A DNA stretch of 53,752 nt from the NCBI GenBank assembly GCA_903848465.1, contig CAINGK010000214.1, forward strand, positions 1 through 53,752. Reading direction: 5' to 3'. The position numbers and the translations under genes are program-made. Shown in pieces: positions 1 through 12,300 of this stretch. Position 1 is the stretch's first letter. Each line of letters begins with the position of its first letter. Source of the stretch: an uncultured Verrucomicrobiota bacterium (GTDB taxonomy: Bacteria > Verrucomicrobiota > Verrucomicrobiia > Verrucomicrobiales > Verrucomicrobiaceae). Below the pieces are notes generated by a model, which was not told where the DNA came from, made no database searches, and worked only from the letters and a program-made list of their open reading frames with translations.

Positions 1-1318
1 ACGCCGTTGCCGCGGTGTATGCACCTGCCCTCCGCGCGCTGTCTTCGAGTGAGTCGATATCGTGTTCATTGCCGTAGCTGGTCTGCCACGAGGTCGATGA
101 TGCAACCGGTCTCAATAGGCACTTGCTGTGCCGCTTACAGCCATCTGCCCTTACACCATAAACCATACCAGGCGAAGGCTGGGTGAGACAATACACAATT
201 CCCGTCTTTTGAGGTGACACACGGGCAGGTGGCATCGGAGTTCGTCCGTTAAAGGTACCCATAGTGGTCTTGGCAGACAAATCTATAAAGCCATCAATCG
301 CCATCATGTCGGAGGAAAGATCAGCTAAGGCCATCTGTTCGGGAAAGATCCCGCCCTTTAAGTTCAAGCTCGAGGCGGGTCTTTCCTGAGCCTGCTTAAG
401 CTGAGCCGATGTGCTCGAAAGCACGGTCAGCCTTCCACCGGAAGAATGGGAAACCGCGCCCCCTACTGTCAAAGCGCCCCCACCATTCAAGGTCAGCATT
501 CCCGCCCCATGAGGCAAGATGCCACCGGAACCAACAAGCACACCGCTGCCCTCAGAAGGCACCAGGGCCCCAGTCCCCGCAACAGTCTCCGATTTCTGCG
601 CCTGCACGCCGATAGGCGCAAGTGCAGGCATCTTCGTTGAATCCCCAAAGTTCAAGGCATAGGCGTTCTGATCCTGGATCTGCTTGAGCTTCTCCACATC
701 GCCAGGGGACATCACGATCTGCTGCTTGCTCAAGGCCAATGCTGCCGGGGCGGTAACAGGTGTTGGCATCGGTGCTGCTGGCAGCGGTTTGCCAGCGGCT
801 GGTTGCTCCTTGATCGCCGCCTTGACAGGAGCGGAAGCTAGAAGTCGTGTTTGCACGCCCGAGTCCTGCTTCTGCTTCTTTTTCGCATCTCCTGCCTGGG
901 GCAGATTCACTTTCATGCTGGGGGCGTCGGCAGCGACCACCACATGGGAGGCGCGTTGGTTCAGCGTGTAAGCCTGCCACGTCCAGTAGCCGCCCAGCGC
1001 CACACACGCGGCCACGGCGAGGCGCACGATGATGCCGATGTTCCACTTGGTCTGGGGTGTGCGGGACGCTGGCGGTGGTGCGGGCGTCTTGCTTGCAGCG
1101 GGCAATCGGGACGATTGCCCTACCAGCCGCTCGCGCTGGGCATCGGTGAGGGCGAGGGAGTCGTCGCGCAGTTCGCTGAACAGGAAGTCGCAGAAGGCTT
1201 TGGTTTCTTCGGCGGTCTGTTTCTGCTGGGGATTTTCAAGCAGCGTCGCCTCAAGCTGCTGGCGTTCTTCGGCGCTGGCTTCATCGAGCGCCCAGGCGGT
1301 GATTTGTTCCGGTTTCAT
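1..1318 (-). CDS. Anti-sigma-like/YfbK-type membrane protein, N-terminal part (runs off the window)
   Basis: An uninterrupted minus-strand frame runs from an ATG at 1318 to the left edge without a stop (about 439 residues visible). The first 65 residues (start MKPEQITAWALDEASAEER, then a LTDAQRERL element) resemble the helical N-terminus of Verrucomicrobia/Planctomycetes anti-sigma-like and YfbK-type von Willebrand proteins. A Pro/Ala linker and one membrane segment (IGIIVRLAVAACVALGGYW) follow near residues 90-112. The rest is a Lys/Gln/Ala/Gly-rich, probably periplasmic, linker with no domain I recognise. Any vWA or VIT domain would lie outside the window. It follows the TPS operon in the same direction after 267 nt, and no ECF sigma factor gene precedes it. 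The membrane topology is fairly safe; the function is inferred from the N-terminus only. Confidence 0.7.
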   Translation of the reverse strand, partial: MKPEQITAWALDEASAEERQQLEATLLENPQQKQTAEETKAFCDFLFSELRDDSLALTDAQRERLVGQSSRLPAASKTPAPPPASRTPQTKWNIGIIVRLAVAACVALGGYWTWQAYTLNQRASHVVVAADAPSMKVNLPQAGDAKKKQKQDSGVQTRLLASAPVKAAIKEQPAAGKPLPAAPMPTPVTAPAALALSKQQIVMSPGDVEKLKQIQDQNAYALNFGDSTKMPALAPIGVQAQKSETVAGTGALVPSEGSGVLVGSGGILPHGAGMLTLNGGGALTVGGAVSHSSGGRLTVLSSTSAQLKQAQERPASSLNLKGGIFPEQMALADLSSDMMAIDGFIDLSAKTTMGTFNGRTPMPPARVSPQKTGIVYCLTQPSPGMVYGVRADGCKRHSKCLLRPVASSTSWQTSYGNEHDIDSLEDSARRAGAYTAATA

Positions 1319-1585
1319 GATCAAAAAAATGAGTGGTTTAAGCGATGGCGTGTTTCAGTTTGACCGCCTGCGGAGGCTGGTCATGGGAGTGTGTTCGGCG
1401 GGCATCACGGCTGAGATTGCCGCATCTTGGGAGATTTTTTCGCGAAAGGCGAGATTGATCATGAGGCCGCGTCTCAGCATGCCGCCGTTCAGCGGATATG
1501 ACCATCCACACAGAGACCGAATGCATGGAAGCCGGAGTAGCAGTGCGTATCAGGGGCGAACCCCTCTCACCTGCCCAAACCGAGG
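1319..1585. other. Gap of 267 nt with one short hairpin
   Basis: No convincing gene. A 62-codon minus frame at 1338-1526 has neither a domain nor a plausible signal sequence. A short hairpin at 1552-1565 (AGGGG-N4-CCCCT) lies 20-35 nt past the stop of the helical-repeat gene. On the minus strand its loop is TTCG, but no T-tract follows, so it is at best a weak terminator or RNA-stabilising stem for the TPS operon. A promoter for the next gene was not identified. Confidence 0.4.
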
Positions 1586-3340
1586 CTACTTGGCACGTTG
1601 CAGAAACTGGCGCTCTTCATCGAGCAGCAGCGTTTCCGGCACACGTTCGGCGATCTGGAAGGCGCGGGCATTGCTGCCGGACAGCGCCAGGAGGCCAGCG
1701 ATGACGGCACGCTGACCGGCGGTAAGACGCGCCGTTTCAGTGAGAACGCGCAGATTCTCCGCCATGCCTTGGTTGTCGCCCAGGCGATAAGCTGCCAAGG
1801 CACGGAGAAATTCCACCGGGATGTGCTCAATGACGACTTCCTTGCCGTCGGCATGCCTGCTCTGGGTGAGGTTCACATTCTCCATCTCGGCACCCAGGAT
1901 AAGACGGAGGTAATCAAAGCGCTCAGAGAAGACGGCGCTGCTAGGCCGCAGTTCATGAAGCTTGCGGGAAATCGCCAGCAAGGCGTCTGGGTTTTTCTGC
2001 ACCAACGCCATTTCGAAGGCCTTTTGCAGCAGCTTCACGGAGCTTTCGCTGTCATTGATGGCAGCGGCCTGATAGGCCTTTACTGCAATCTCGCCGAGGC
2101 TGAGCTTTTCGGCGAGTACCCCTGCAGCAAACAAAGCTGCAATATTGCCATCACGAGTTGCAAAGTCGATGCTGTTCAGCAGTAGCCTGCGCGTCTCCTT
2201 GAGGTCCGGCTGCAGATGGCTTTCGACTTCGGCAAGCCAGACGCCCGCAAGAGCCGCAGAAGAAGGAGGACGATGGGTGGTGAGCATCACCCGCAATTCC
2301 TGCCAGCGTCCTTCGGCCACCAACGCATCAGCGAGGATCGGGTATAATTCGCGGGATTTGATCGCGAGATCGCTCGGCAGGAGTTTCCGCAAACGGGCAT
2401 ATTGCTTTTCCACCGCGAGCCAGCGCGCAAAGTCAGGCAGCTTGTCCTCTTTGTCGCCTGCTTTAAAACGTGCGATCTCGGCATCGAGAATGGATTCACG
2501 CTCTTCCGGCTGCAACCGCATGAGAGCAGAAACCACGCTGAGATGGCTGGAGAGATTCTGCTTTGGATGCTGATCCACCAGCTTCTGCAACTGACGGGCT
2601 TCCATGGTGGTAAGATCGGGATCATTCGACAATTGGACCAAAGCCTTCAATCCAACGTCGCTGTCCAGATTGGCGATGTCCCACAACTCCATCCTGGCCC
2701 AGCGCTGAATCTCCGGGAAAAAATGATTTAGGTCTTCGATGGCGCGCTGCAGACGTGCTTCTTCGGAACCAGATTGCTGGAGAACTGAGCGCAGGGAAAC
2801 TTCAGCGGCCTCAGCGTCGTGACCTTCGGCAGTAAGCAGAGAAGAGAGAAAATTGAGTTTGGCAGGACTGGCCCCTACGCTTGAGGCCATTTTTTCATAC
2901 AAGGTGCGGGCCTCTGCGGTTTTGCGCGTGGCGATGAGATTTTTACCCAACAACACTTCTTCATCGCTGGTCAGCGCCTGTTTGGTAGCCAGCAACTTCA
3001 ACTGCTGTACCAGCATGGATGGATCAGCATTGGAAATTTTGAGGTATTCGACCGCAACCCGAATGACTTCGACATCTTCCGGTGCCCATTGTCGCGCTGC
3101 CATAATTTTGGGCAAGGCAGCACTCAGATCATTGGCGGAAATGGCGGCTTGCGCTTCCTTGGCACACTGGCGTCCCCATGCGGTTTTGGCCGCAGAGGCG
3201 ATCGGATTCCATGCGAGGACAACACCGAGCAGCAGAAAAAAGCTGGTGATAATCGTGATGCTAAGAGGACCAATGCGCTCGCGTGACCTTGCAATTTTAG
3301 ACGCCTGTTCCTGGCTGTCGGAATTGAATTGAAAAGCCAT
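1586..3340 (-). CDS. Membrane-anchored helical-repeat (TPR-like) protein, last gene of the TPS operon
   Basis: 584 residues. A short cytoplasmic N-terminus is followed by one membrane segment near residues 26-44, giving N-in topology with a large periplasmic domain. The rest is entirely helical with repeated Ala/Leu/Glu-rich helix pairs of TPR/SEL1-like spacing (for example ISANDLSAALPKIMAARQWA). No enzymatic motif was found. It starts 29 nt after the stop of the giant exoprotein gene, so it is almost certainly co-transcribed. A periplasmic TPR scaffold that helps handle or assemble the exoprotein is a reasonable inference, but no family was recognised. The ATG at 3340 places the membrane segment correctly. 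Confidence 0.75.
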   Translation of the reverse strand: MAFQFNSDSQEQASKIARSRERIGPLSITIITSFFLLLGVVLAWNPIASAAKTAWGRQCAKEAQAAISANDLSAALPKIMAARQWAPEDVEVIRVAVEYLKISNADPSMLVQQLKLLATKQALTSDEEVLLGKNLIATRKTAEARTLYEKMASSVGASPAKLNFLSSLLTAEGHDAEAAEVSLRSVLQQSGSEEARLQRAIEDLNHFFPEIQRWARMELWDIANLDSDVGLKALVQLSNDPDLTTMEARQLQKLVDQHPKQNLSSHLSVVSALMRLQPEERESILDAEIARFKAGDKEDKLPDFARWLAVEKQYARLRKLLPSDLAIKSRELYPILADALVAEGRWQELRVMLTTHRPPSSAALAGVWLAEVESHLQPDLKETRRLLLNSIDFATRDGNIAALFAAGVLAEKLSLGEIAVKAYQAAAINDSESSVKLLQKAFEMALVQKNPDALLAISRKLHELRPSSAVFSERFDYLRLILGAEMENVNLTQSRHADGKEVVIEHIPVEFLRALAAYRLGDNQGMAENLRVLTETARLTAGQRAVIAGLLALSGSNARAFQIAERVPETLLLDEERQFLQRAK

Positions 3341-3369
3341 GCGATGGGAGATGGTAGGAGGCGTCGGAG

Positions 3370-6300
3370 CTATTCGCCAGGCTGATTTCGCTGCCGTGTG
3401 TCATCGCTCCCCCCACCATAACCGAGGACCTCGACGGTGAAATTCGACTCTTGGTCTTGCACTGGCGTCTGTTGCTGCTGCTGTTGTTGCTGTTGCCCCA
3501 TCGCCGCAGTGTTGGTGGCAGCAGTTGAAGTGTTGGCAGCCGACAGCCCACCGATATTGGGAGAGGCGACCGAGGGTGCGCTAGGCGCGCCGGAAGTGGT
3601 GCCTGCCACCTGGATGTTGCTGGAGTTCAAGACAATAGTGGCAGCGATGTTGAGATTTCCCGTGGCACGAATGCCCGCGTCACCCGCATCCACGGCACCG
3701 ACCGGGGCGATGAGGTCGATGTTGGACGGTTTGCTTATGACATTTGAGATTGTCGAGAGCGTAGCCAGCGCGCCAATGCCGCCACCGGTGGCGAGACCCG
3801 CGAGGTCCGTATTCACACTGCCGCTCTGCGGATCAATGATCACGCGGGTGGGAGGCGCGGACTGCACCGTTTTGGCAGAGGAGCCGGCGGCGATGTTGCC
3901 GGTGGAAGACCAGATGACAATGTCTCCGCCTTTGAGGGTGAAAATACGGGAGATACCAATACTCACGCTGGTGTTGGTGAAAATATTGATGCCACCACCG
4001 GCTTCGGTGATGATGCCGGGAGGGGCGAGCTGTGTGCCGATGGCAGTGGGGGAGAGCGTCAGACCACCGCCTGGAGCAAAGAGGGAAATGTTGCCACCGC
4101 TCTTAGTGCGGATGTCGCGCGATTCGGTATTGATCGAACCAGTTGAAGATGCGTTCGGGAAAAGATCGGCAATAGCCTGGAAGCCGGCGCTGTAGCTGCG
4201 GTAATTGGGGCTGGCTGGGTTGTTGTAGTCACGCCCGGCATCACGCAGAACGAGATAGAAGAGCGCGAGGGCATAACGGTCGCGCTGATCAGCACTGAGT
4301 GAAGGATCACTCAAGTTGATCGAAGGAATCCCCAAGGCGTCTTCCAGTTCACCAAGATAACGTGCCCCCGTAGAGCTGGTGCCGAAATTGGAGATCAAAC
4401 TAGTGAAGTTTAGATTGCTGTTGCTGATGCCAACTGCCGCATTGCCAAGACCGGCGGCGGCAATGATGTCCGCACCCGCAAAAGGCAGGTAGGGATTGCG
4501 GCCGTTGCCAATGCTGGTGATGCCAGCTCCGGTGCCGTCGGCATTGTTGGAACCCACACCGAGGTCGATATTTCGACCTGAAAGAACCTCCAGAGTTCCC
4601 GGCCCGTTGATCTGGATGTCTCCGGCCTGAGGAACTTGACTTTGCCCCAGAACATTTCCGTTGCTCTGTGCCAAGATGCGCAGCGGCGTGCTGGCATCGT
4701 AAGGAATGATGTCACGACCTGAGGCCACAATGGAAAGGTCGCTGGCACGGTTGTTTTGCAGATAAAGCGAAACATCTGCAATATCTAGGCCACTGATGAG
4801 TTGTGTTGCCTTGGCGGAAAACAAAGTGAAACCGTTGATGGACCCCGTTTTTGCGTAAATGAGCGCCGGAGAGAGATCGTTGGCATGCAAAAGTCCAGCG
4901 GCGTGCAAGGCCTGCTTGGTCTGTAGCACTGCGGCACTACCGGTCGTGGAACCGGTCTCATTGAAGTAGGTGTCCAGTTTCGTAAACAGCAAACTCTGGC
5001 CGGTGAACTGGGCCAACGGCGAAGTTGCCGAGGGTAGAATGCTCTGATAGGCAAACGGCGTTGTCACACTTGGCAGCGATGCAGGATTGACATCCGAGAG
5101 GTTGATCGTGCCGGCATTCCACACATTGGTGCTGACACCGTTGAAAGTTGTTACCCCATTGGTGTTCAGACCATTGATGGCACCAGCCGCCAGCAGCTCT
5201 AGCGTACCGGTGGGGGATGGAGACAGATTCACGTTGCCAACAATATCAAAACTTCCGGTAAATGCGGTGACACGTAAAGTGCCCGGCATGAGGGTTGAAG
5301 CCGTTGCAAACGGCTGCAGGCTGTCCTCTGCAAGCTTAAGCCACGGCTGATAGTTGGACGATGTTTGACCACCACCTCCTCCCTGAGTACTGCCCAGCAA
5401 CAACTGGGTTTGATACCATGCCTGCAAGATGGGCACCTGCGAGTTGACTGAACCGGAATTCGCAAACGTAATGCTTTGGCGCAAAGTGACGTTGCCCGCC
5501 AGTGAACTTACATTGACAGCGCTGTTTGCATTGTAGGTTGAAAAGTAAGTCTTGTACCAGTACGAATTGTTATATCCCTGTGGCATGAGGAACGGATTGG
5601 CAACCGGCCCCAAGAGGATGTCGCCGACTGCCTTGACGGTAAATGAGCTGTCACCTACAAACAGGGTGGTTGGCAGCCAAGTGCTTGAATCAAGCACGGT
5701 GGGGGTCGTCAACGAAGTGATAATCCCCAGTGAAGGCGAACGGGTGCTATTGGTGACAATGGCGCCCTGAGCGCTCAGGGCTCCCGTTCCACGTTCCACA
5801 TAATACACACCACCGTCGATATTGTGGCCTGACTGGATGATCAGACTCCCCCCCCCCAGTTCCACCAGGCTGGCACCATTAGGTGCTATGGGATTCCCCA
5901 AGGAGTCCTTACCCACCATGCGGGCATTGGTCGGAATGTCCGCATTGATATTGGAGACATTATGACCGGCCACTAGAGTGATGTTCCCGCCGCCCAATGC
6001 GCCAACGTTTTCAAAGAAGTTGTTGAAATCAACCCACCAAGAAGTGGAAGCCACGTCCGAAGTGCCACCGCCGCTGTACTGGGATGGGGCAAAGAGTCCA
6101 GTGAGCGGATCCACTGCCCCTCTGCGATACAACCAGTTGGTTGGCATGGATCGCTTGGAATCGCTCACAGAAATGGTACCATTGCTGTTCTGTGCAAGTT
6201 GGATGATGTTGCCCTGAGCATTGATGTTCACATTTCCCCCCGCCATGGTGTATTGAGCCGGGATGGGGTTTTCCTGATTGACACCAAGATTGCCAACAAT

Positions 6301-9300
6301 GGTTCCCTGCATGCTCGGCTGAGGTACATCGAAGGTACCTCCCAAGGTCGAATCGGCGACCTGGGAGCCCGCCGTGTAGATGGTGGCAAACTGATTGAGG
6401 AACTGGACATCACGCGCCGTGGCGATGTCGATGCTTCCCGTCCCGGTTCTAATTGTCTGAAATTTGTACGATGTACTGGTGGGAAGCCCGATGGTTGCAC
6501 TTGTGGTGGCATTGGCACCCGGATTATTGGAGATGGCGGCACTGTCGTTGCGCCCGAGCAGCAGTGACCCCTTGCCGGTGGCGAGCGTCGGGGACGTGGT
6601 AGCTAGCACTTGATGGAAATCCACCGCCGTGAAATCCGAACCTGCTGCGAGACGGTAGGACCAGGATTGCAAATTGGCTGGAAGATTCGTATTTACCGCC
6701 TGCAACGGTGCGGTGTACAAACTGGAAGTGAAGCCGTCGCTGATGCTGTCGTAGAAGACAAGATTACCCTCCGCACGCATGGTCAGAACACCTGGAACAA
6801 GGTTAGGACCATACCGAGCACTGGACAGATCGAAGTCCCCCACAGAGGCTTTGGAACTCGTTGTACCCAGGGTAAGATCGCCTGTTTGGTTGATGATTTC
6901 CGCACCTGGTAGCAGGTAAAAAATGGAGTTCAGGTTGCCATTATTGGCCAGCAGCCTGGACGTTATAGCGGAAGTATGGCTGGTAAATGTGGTGGCGTTT
7001 GTCTTGATGTTACTATTAAAATAGGCCGCATTCAGCACGCCTCCGGTGGGAGTGAATATTTTATACCCTTCAGCAGTGATCACGGAGGCCCCCGTGATCG
7101 TCGCATTGATCGGATTCATCTGTAGATCAGTGGCCGCAGTGTTCTGGGGCGCACGCAGTTGCAGCGTTCCGGTGAAGTCTCCCCATGCGGTACTGCCCGC
7201 AAAGGAGGCCGTGCCGTTACTGGACAGAGTGATTGACTGGGCACCCACCACACTAGTGGGTGTATTGGCGGCCAGCGCAAGGGTATCACCATTAGTGAGA
7301 GTGATGATTCCCGCTTGTGTGGCGGTGATAGTGTCATAACCACCGACATTGGTCGGCACATTGGCCGCTACATTGGACAGTAAGTTCAGCGTGCTGCTAG
7401 CGACGTTGCTAGCGACAGAAAGATCAATCTGTGAGCCGGTTTGCAGATCGAGTTTCGCTGCCGTGTTGATCACCCCATTGCGCTCAGAGCCAGCCATGAG
7501 GGAAATGTTTCCGCCCTTACCCGCGCTGTCAAAGTTGGCGGCCGCCGCAGTCAACCGTGCGCCGAAATTGAGGGAGGTACTGGCTGGAACAGTGGATGTC
7601 ACTGCCTGGCTGAGCGTGATCTGAGTGCCATTGATGGCTACGACATAAGTGGCTGCGGGAATGTTCTGCCCACTCACAGCCTGACCGATAGCGACACCTG
7701 TAGTATCGCTGAGGCTGATGAGGTTATTCGCAGTAGCTAGGCTGGTCGTTTTGGCCAAGCCCGAACTCAGCACGATGCTGCCGTAGGCAGAAAGCTGGAT
7801 CGTGCCACCTGTGGCTCCGGAAGCATCAATCGCCCCGGTCACGGTGATGCTACCCTGATCGGCAGACAAATTGAAAATGTGGGAAGTGGTGTTGCCATCC
7901 ACCGTGACATCACCATTAAGAACACGAATGCTGCGGGAGAAATCGAGGCCAGCGTTGTTAAGCGTGGAATTGAGTGCACTCAAAGTGGGAAGAGTGCCTG
8001 CTGTTAGAACAAAGGAGCCGGACTGACCACTCGGGGCAGCGCCACTCAGAGTGCCACCCAGATTCAGCGTGCCGGCGGTGGTCGTCACCGTCAGAGTCCC
8101 GGCATTGCCACCTAGAGCGTTGGCTGCAATATTGACCAAACTGCCAGCGAGCAAGTTGACATTTCCAGTGGCAGAGGAGAGCGTAATGCTACCCGCATCA
8201 GTGTATTTCACCTGATCAAAGAATGTCTGCCCAGTTCCACCTACATTCAGGGTGCCAGTCACTGTGGTGTCACCGCTCGTGGCATTCAGGGAAAGCTGAC
8301 CGCTCGGCAGTTCAATGTCCGTGCCGGTAGCCAGAGAAGAACCGGTGAGTGACAACGATGCTCCCAGACCACCGACCACAAGCGTACCGGAAGCAGCGCT
8401 GGCTGAGAGCGTCATGGCTCCCGTGGAAGTAATCGACTGGCTGGCGAATGCTGCCCCGGTGATCACAGGGGCGATCGCACTAAAAGTGCCTTGGACGGCA
8501 AGGCTACCGGCACCCTGGAGCAGGATATCATTGGCCGCTGAGGCATTGAGGCCTAGGAATTGATCCACATTCAGCGCATTGGCACCTATGCTCAAGGTGT
8601 TCAAGGCATTCAGAAAAAGGCTGCCGGTTGCGCTATTGACAATGCCTGGGACCGTACCAGAGGCGCTGTTGTCGATAAGCAAATTCTGTGCAGTGAGAGT
8701 GACTGTGGAGCTGCCGGGATTGCTGTTATTGAAGCCGCGAATTTCTCCCGCATGCAACGCCAGCGATGTTGTTTGGGCTGAACCCACCTGCCCCGTGCCA
8801 TAGATGTCAATGGACGAATAGCTCAGCAAGGAAAGCGAGTGCGTCTGCTGAATACTTTGAAGAACTGTGCCCGCAATCACCAGACCGGGTGAAGCTTGCA
8901 GGGTGCCGGGATTGTTCAACTGAAGACTGATTTTGCCACTGTCAATATTCAATGCTTGTCCCGTCAGGACAGTGGTGGTATTTAGACTCAGCACATTGGA
9001 GGAATCTAGAGTGATACTGTTGCCAGTGATGTTGGCTCCAGCACCAATGGTCAAAGAAGGCCCCGAAGCGGAGGTCACACCCGAACGCAGCATCTCAGCT
9101 GAAACATCCGAAGAGACTCGAAGAAGGGCACCATTGCCACTGCCAGGGTTGGCAGAACTACCAAACAACAAGTTAGCGGCTGCAGAAACCATGGTTCCCG
9201 TTTGGACGATGGAGGCTCCAGGATTGACAGTGATGCTGTTATTGGCGACCAGGATCAACTCGGGCATCGAGAGGGAGTTAGCGGCAGAATTTCCCACAGT

Positions 9301-12300
9301 GATGTTGCTGGTGCGGACATTGACCTGGGTGCCAGCGGTGGTGGTGGTGCGCTGACCGCCGATCAATAGACTTTCAGCTCCGAAAGCGCTGAGTTGCGCC
9401 GCATCGAGTACCAACACGCCGGGTGCAGCACTAGCACCTGAAGAAGCCAGCAGGATGTCCGCAGGACTGCTGATATCGATAGCGGCACCACGACCACCTG
9501 TGGCACCGCCCCCCTCGATTTCGCCATTGAAGGTCATTCCAACAACCGACTCCAGCAGCAAGTTACCGCCATCTTGTGGCAAAAGAGGAACAGTCAAATT
9601 GAGCGCCACGGCACGGGCTTGCAGAAAGGTGCTGGCATTGAAGCCAACATATTGAGCACGGGCATTCACCACGGAGGTAGGTGCCACTTCAAAACTGGAA
9701 TAGAGCTGCGGGGCTTGCACGGCGGTGTTCAGGGCGTTGAAACGATAGCCAGAAACCAGGGATGCACCGTCTGGCTGTAGTGAAGAACCTTGAGGCTCGC
9801 CACTTTCTGGAGTCACCAAAAATGCCCCCGAGAGCAGGGCGTAACGCGCTGGCAGGAGGGTGTACACGCCAGCCGCCAGGCCACTGCCACCCGCAAGATA
9901 AACCCGATCACCCACGCTGAGGGTGCTGTTGGTGTAGCCTGACTGACTCGCAGCAAGATTCACGCTGTCAGAAGTGCTGTTAAAAGGAGCGTACGGCGCG
10001 TAGTTGGATGAATATCCTGGCAGCACGGCAAAACTGCCTTGGCTGGCGAGGATGTCCACGGTGCCACCGGTACCGCTCACCCATTGGAAGGCGAAGAGAT
10101 CACCGCCGCCGCGCAGGTCAATCAGAGCGCCACTCTGCACGTTGATATTGAGCGCCGAAGTATTCACGGTCTTGGTAGGCAGACCACCGCCAGTGATATC
10201 CTTGCCGGTAGGATCAATCCAGGTCGTGCCATCGGGGCTGAACCCGTAAGGAATGCTGACGCCCAGCCCCGAGATGGGGTCAATTTCCGACACTGAGGTG
10301 CGGCTGCCTGCCAGGATGTTTAGATTCGACGTCACCGGAATCGACAAGCTTGTAATGCCTGCTCCAGAAAGAGGGTCCTGCGGGCTGGTGCCAGTACCGT
10401 CCCAACCCAGATTGATAACACCAGCAGGGGCAACGAGCGTGCCGCCTTGATTGATGGTGGAGGCATAGACATTGATGGTCCCGCCTGCGGAGAGCGGCAG
10501 ATTACGCAGACCTGAGGACACCAAAGTGACAGAACCTGACTGCGGCCCCGCACCATTATTATAGTCGTAGGCGGCTATTGTAAAACTCGTGGCTGTGGGG
10601 GTATAGACTTGGCCGGCAGTCATGGTGATATTTCCAGCGACGTCCAAGATGCCATCGCCACGAATATCTCCATTGAGCGCCGTGAAACTGGCCAAGCCGG
10701 TGCTTTGCAGGGAGAGATGTCCAATATCAATGCTGGCAGCAGAAACGCTCAGAGTGCCCGGACCATAGGTGGGCGGGACGTAATAGGGCTGCCCCTGATT
10801 AAGCAATGGCTGGTTTTCGCTTTGCTGTGACTGCAACGGAGCGCGAAATGGCATACCCAAATCGACATAGGGCGCATTGAGATTGACGGCTGCGTTTGCA
10901 GTGAGGACACCACCCGTGGCTAGAGTTAGGCTGGAAGCAGCAGTCAAAGTGACAGCTCCAGAAAATTGCAGATTGCCCGACAAGGTCAGTGAATCAAAGC
11001 CACCATTTTCAAAGGTATCTGCATGGAAGTAGCCTTGCTGAGCAATGATACTACCACCCGCAGTATTCACCGTTTTACCAAGAGCGTTGTCACCGGCTGA
11101 ATAAATGGGCACGGGAATGGACGGAGTGCTCTGTGTCACGAGAATGTTCAGGTCATCCGGTTTTGCCGAAACGCCAATGTCATAGAAACGGCCGGAAGAA
11201 ATCGACAGCGAACCACCTGCCGCCGTGGGGCCGCCTGACTGGGCATTGAGTGTCGCGTCCAGGAAAAGCATGTTGCTGCCTTTGAAGGAAATGGTCCCGC
11301 CATTGCTGTCGATACGAGTGGCCACAGAGATTATTCCATTGGCAGTGCCCCCGGTCAGGGTGTTGTGGACGATCTGCCCGGCTTCAGCAGGTGTTAGGTC
11401 TAGCACACCACTGGCACCCGAGGCATTGAGGAGAGCACCTGCCTCGGCTACGATATTACCGCTGACGGTGATTGTACCGCCAGGCAAGACTGAACCCTTG
11501 CGCAGGCCGTAGGCATCAGGCACCAACAAGGTTTTGCCCGCAGTCGAAAGACTGCTACCAGGAGCAAGATCCACCGTGATGAAGGCACTGGCAGCAGCGG
11601 TGTTGACCTGAGGGTACTTGTCGGCTCCTGTCACGGTGATGGTTCCTCCTGGAGCGGTCACGCTGCCAAACAGGGCCACAGCACCCCCGTTGAATTTCAC
11701 ACTGCCAAGCGGATCGGTCTGGATCAAGCTACCGGCATTCATCATAATTTCACCACGCACTACCAACAGCCCAAGCAATTCATCCGTCACTCCTGGCGCT
11801 TCAAAGTCCAGTTTCACCGCCTGACGGACGCCTTCCGCGAGAATCTGGGGATTCAGTGTCACAGTCTGTGAGTCCAGTTGAGCGACCCAACTTTGGGCAA
11901 CTGGTTGAAGAACTGTGCCAGCGGCGATAACGACCGCTGGATTAAAGACATCGGTGGTTGCCGTTGTCTCACCCAAACCTGTCAGGGTAAAAGAGTTGAA
12001 CCCACCCTGGCTAAAAAATGCGGGATCCAGCAGCAACGCACGGCTATCTGTCGTCGTGCCCCCCACCTGGATGACGGGTGCCAGCAGATTCAAAGCCCCC
12101 CCCGTGGCACCGGAAAATCCACGCATGATGGAATCCAGCGTGAGGCCACCGCCAAGAACACCTTTAAGCTCTGCATCCTGACCTGAATTGATTGTGATCG
12201 CTCCGCCATTGCCATAGCTGATCTGAGCCGCACTGCTGACACGGGCACCACCTGAGACATCCAGCATGCCGCCAGCAGCGAGGTTAACGGTCATTCCTGT

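Noticed and set aside
1338..1526. 62-codon minus-strand frame between the TPR and anti-sigma-like genes
   Set aside because: No domain, no membrane or signal pattern, and poor start context; not a sigma factor.
3468..3500. CTG/TTG triplet run resembling a microsatellite
   Set aside because: It is the Q9 tract near the end of TpsA, encoded by mixed CAA/CAG codons, and in frame.
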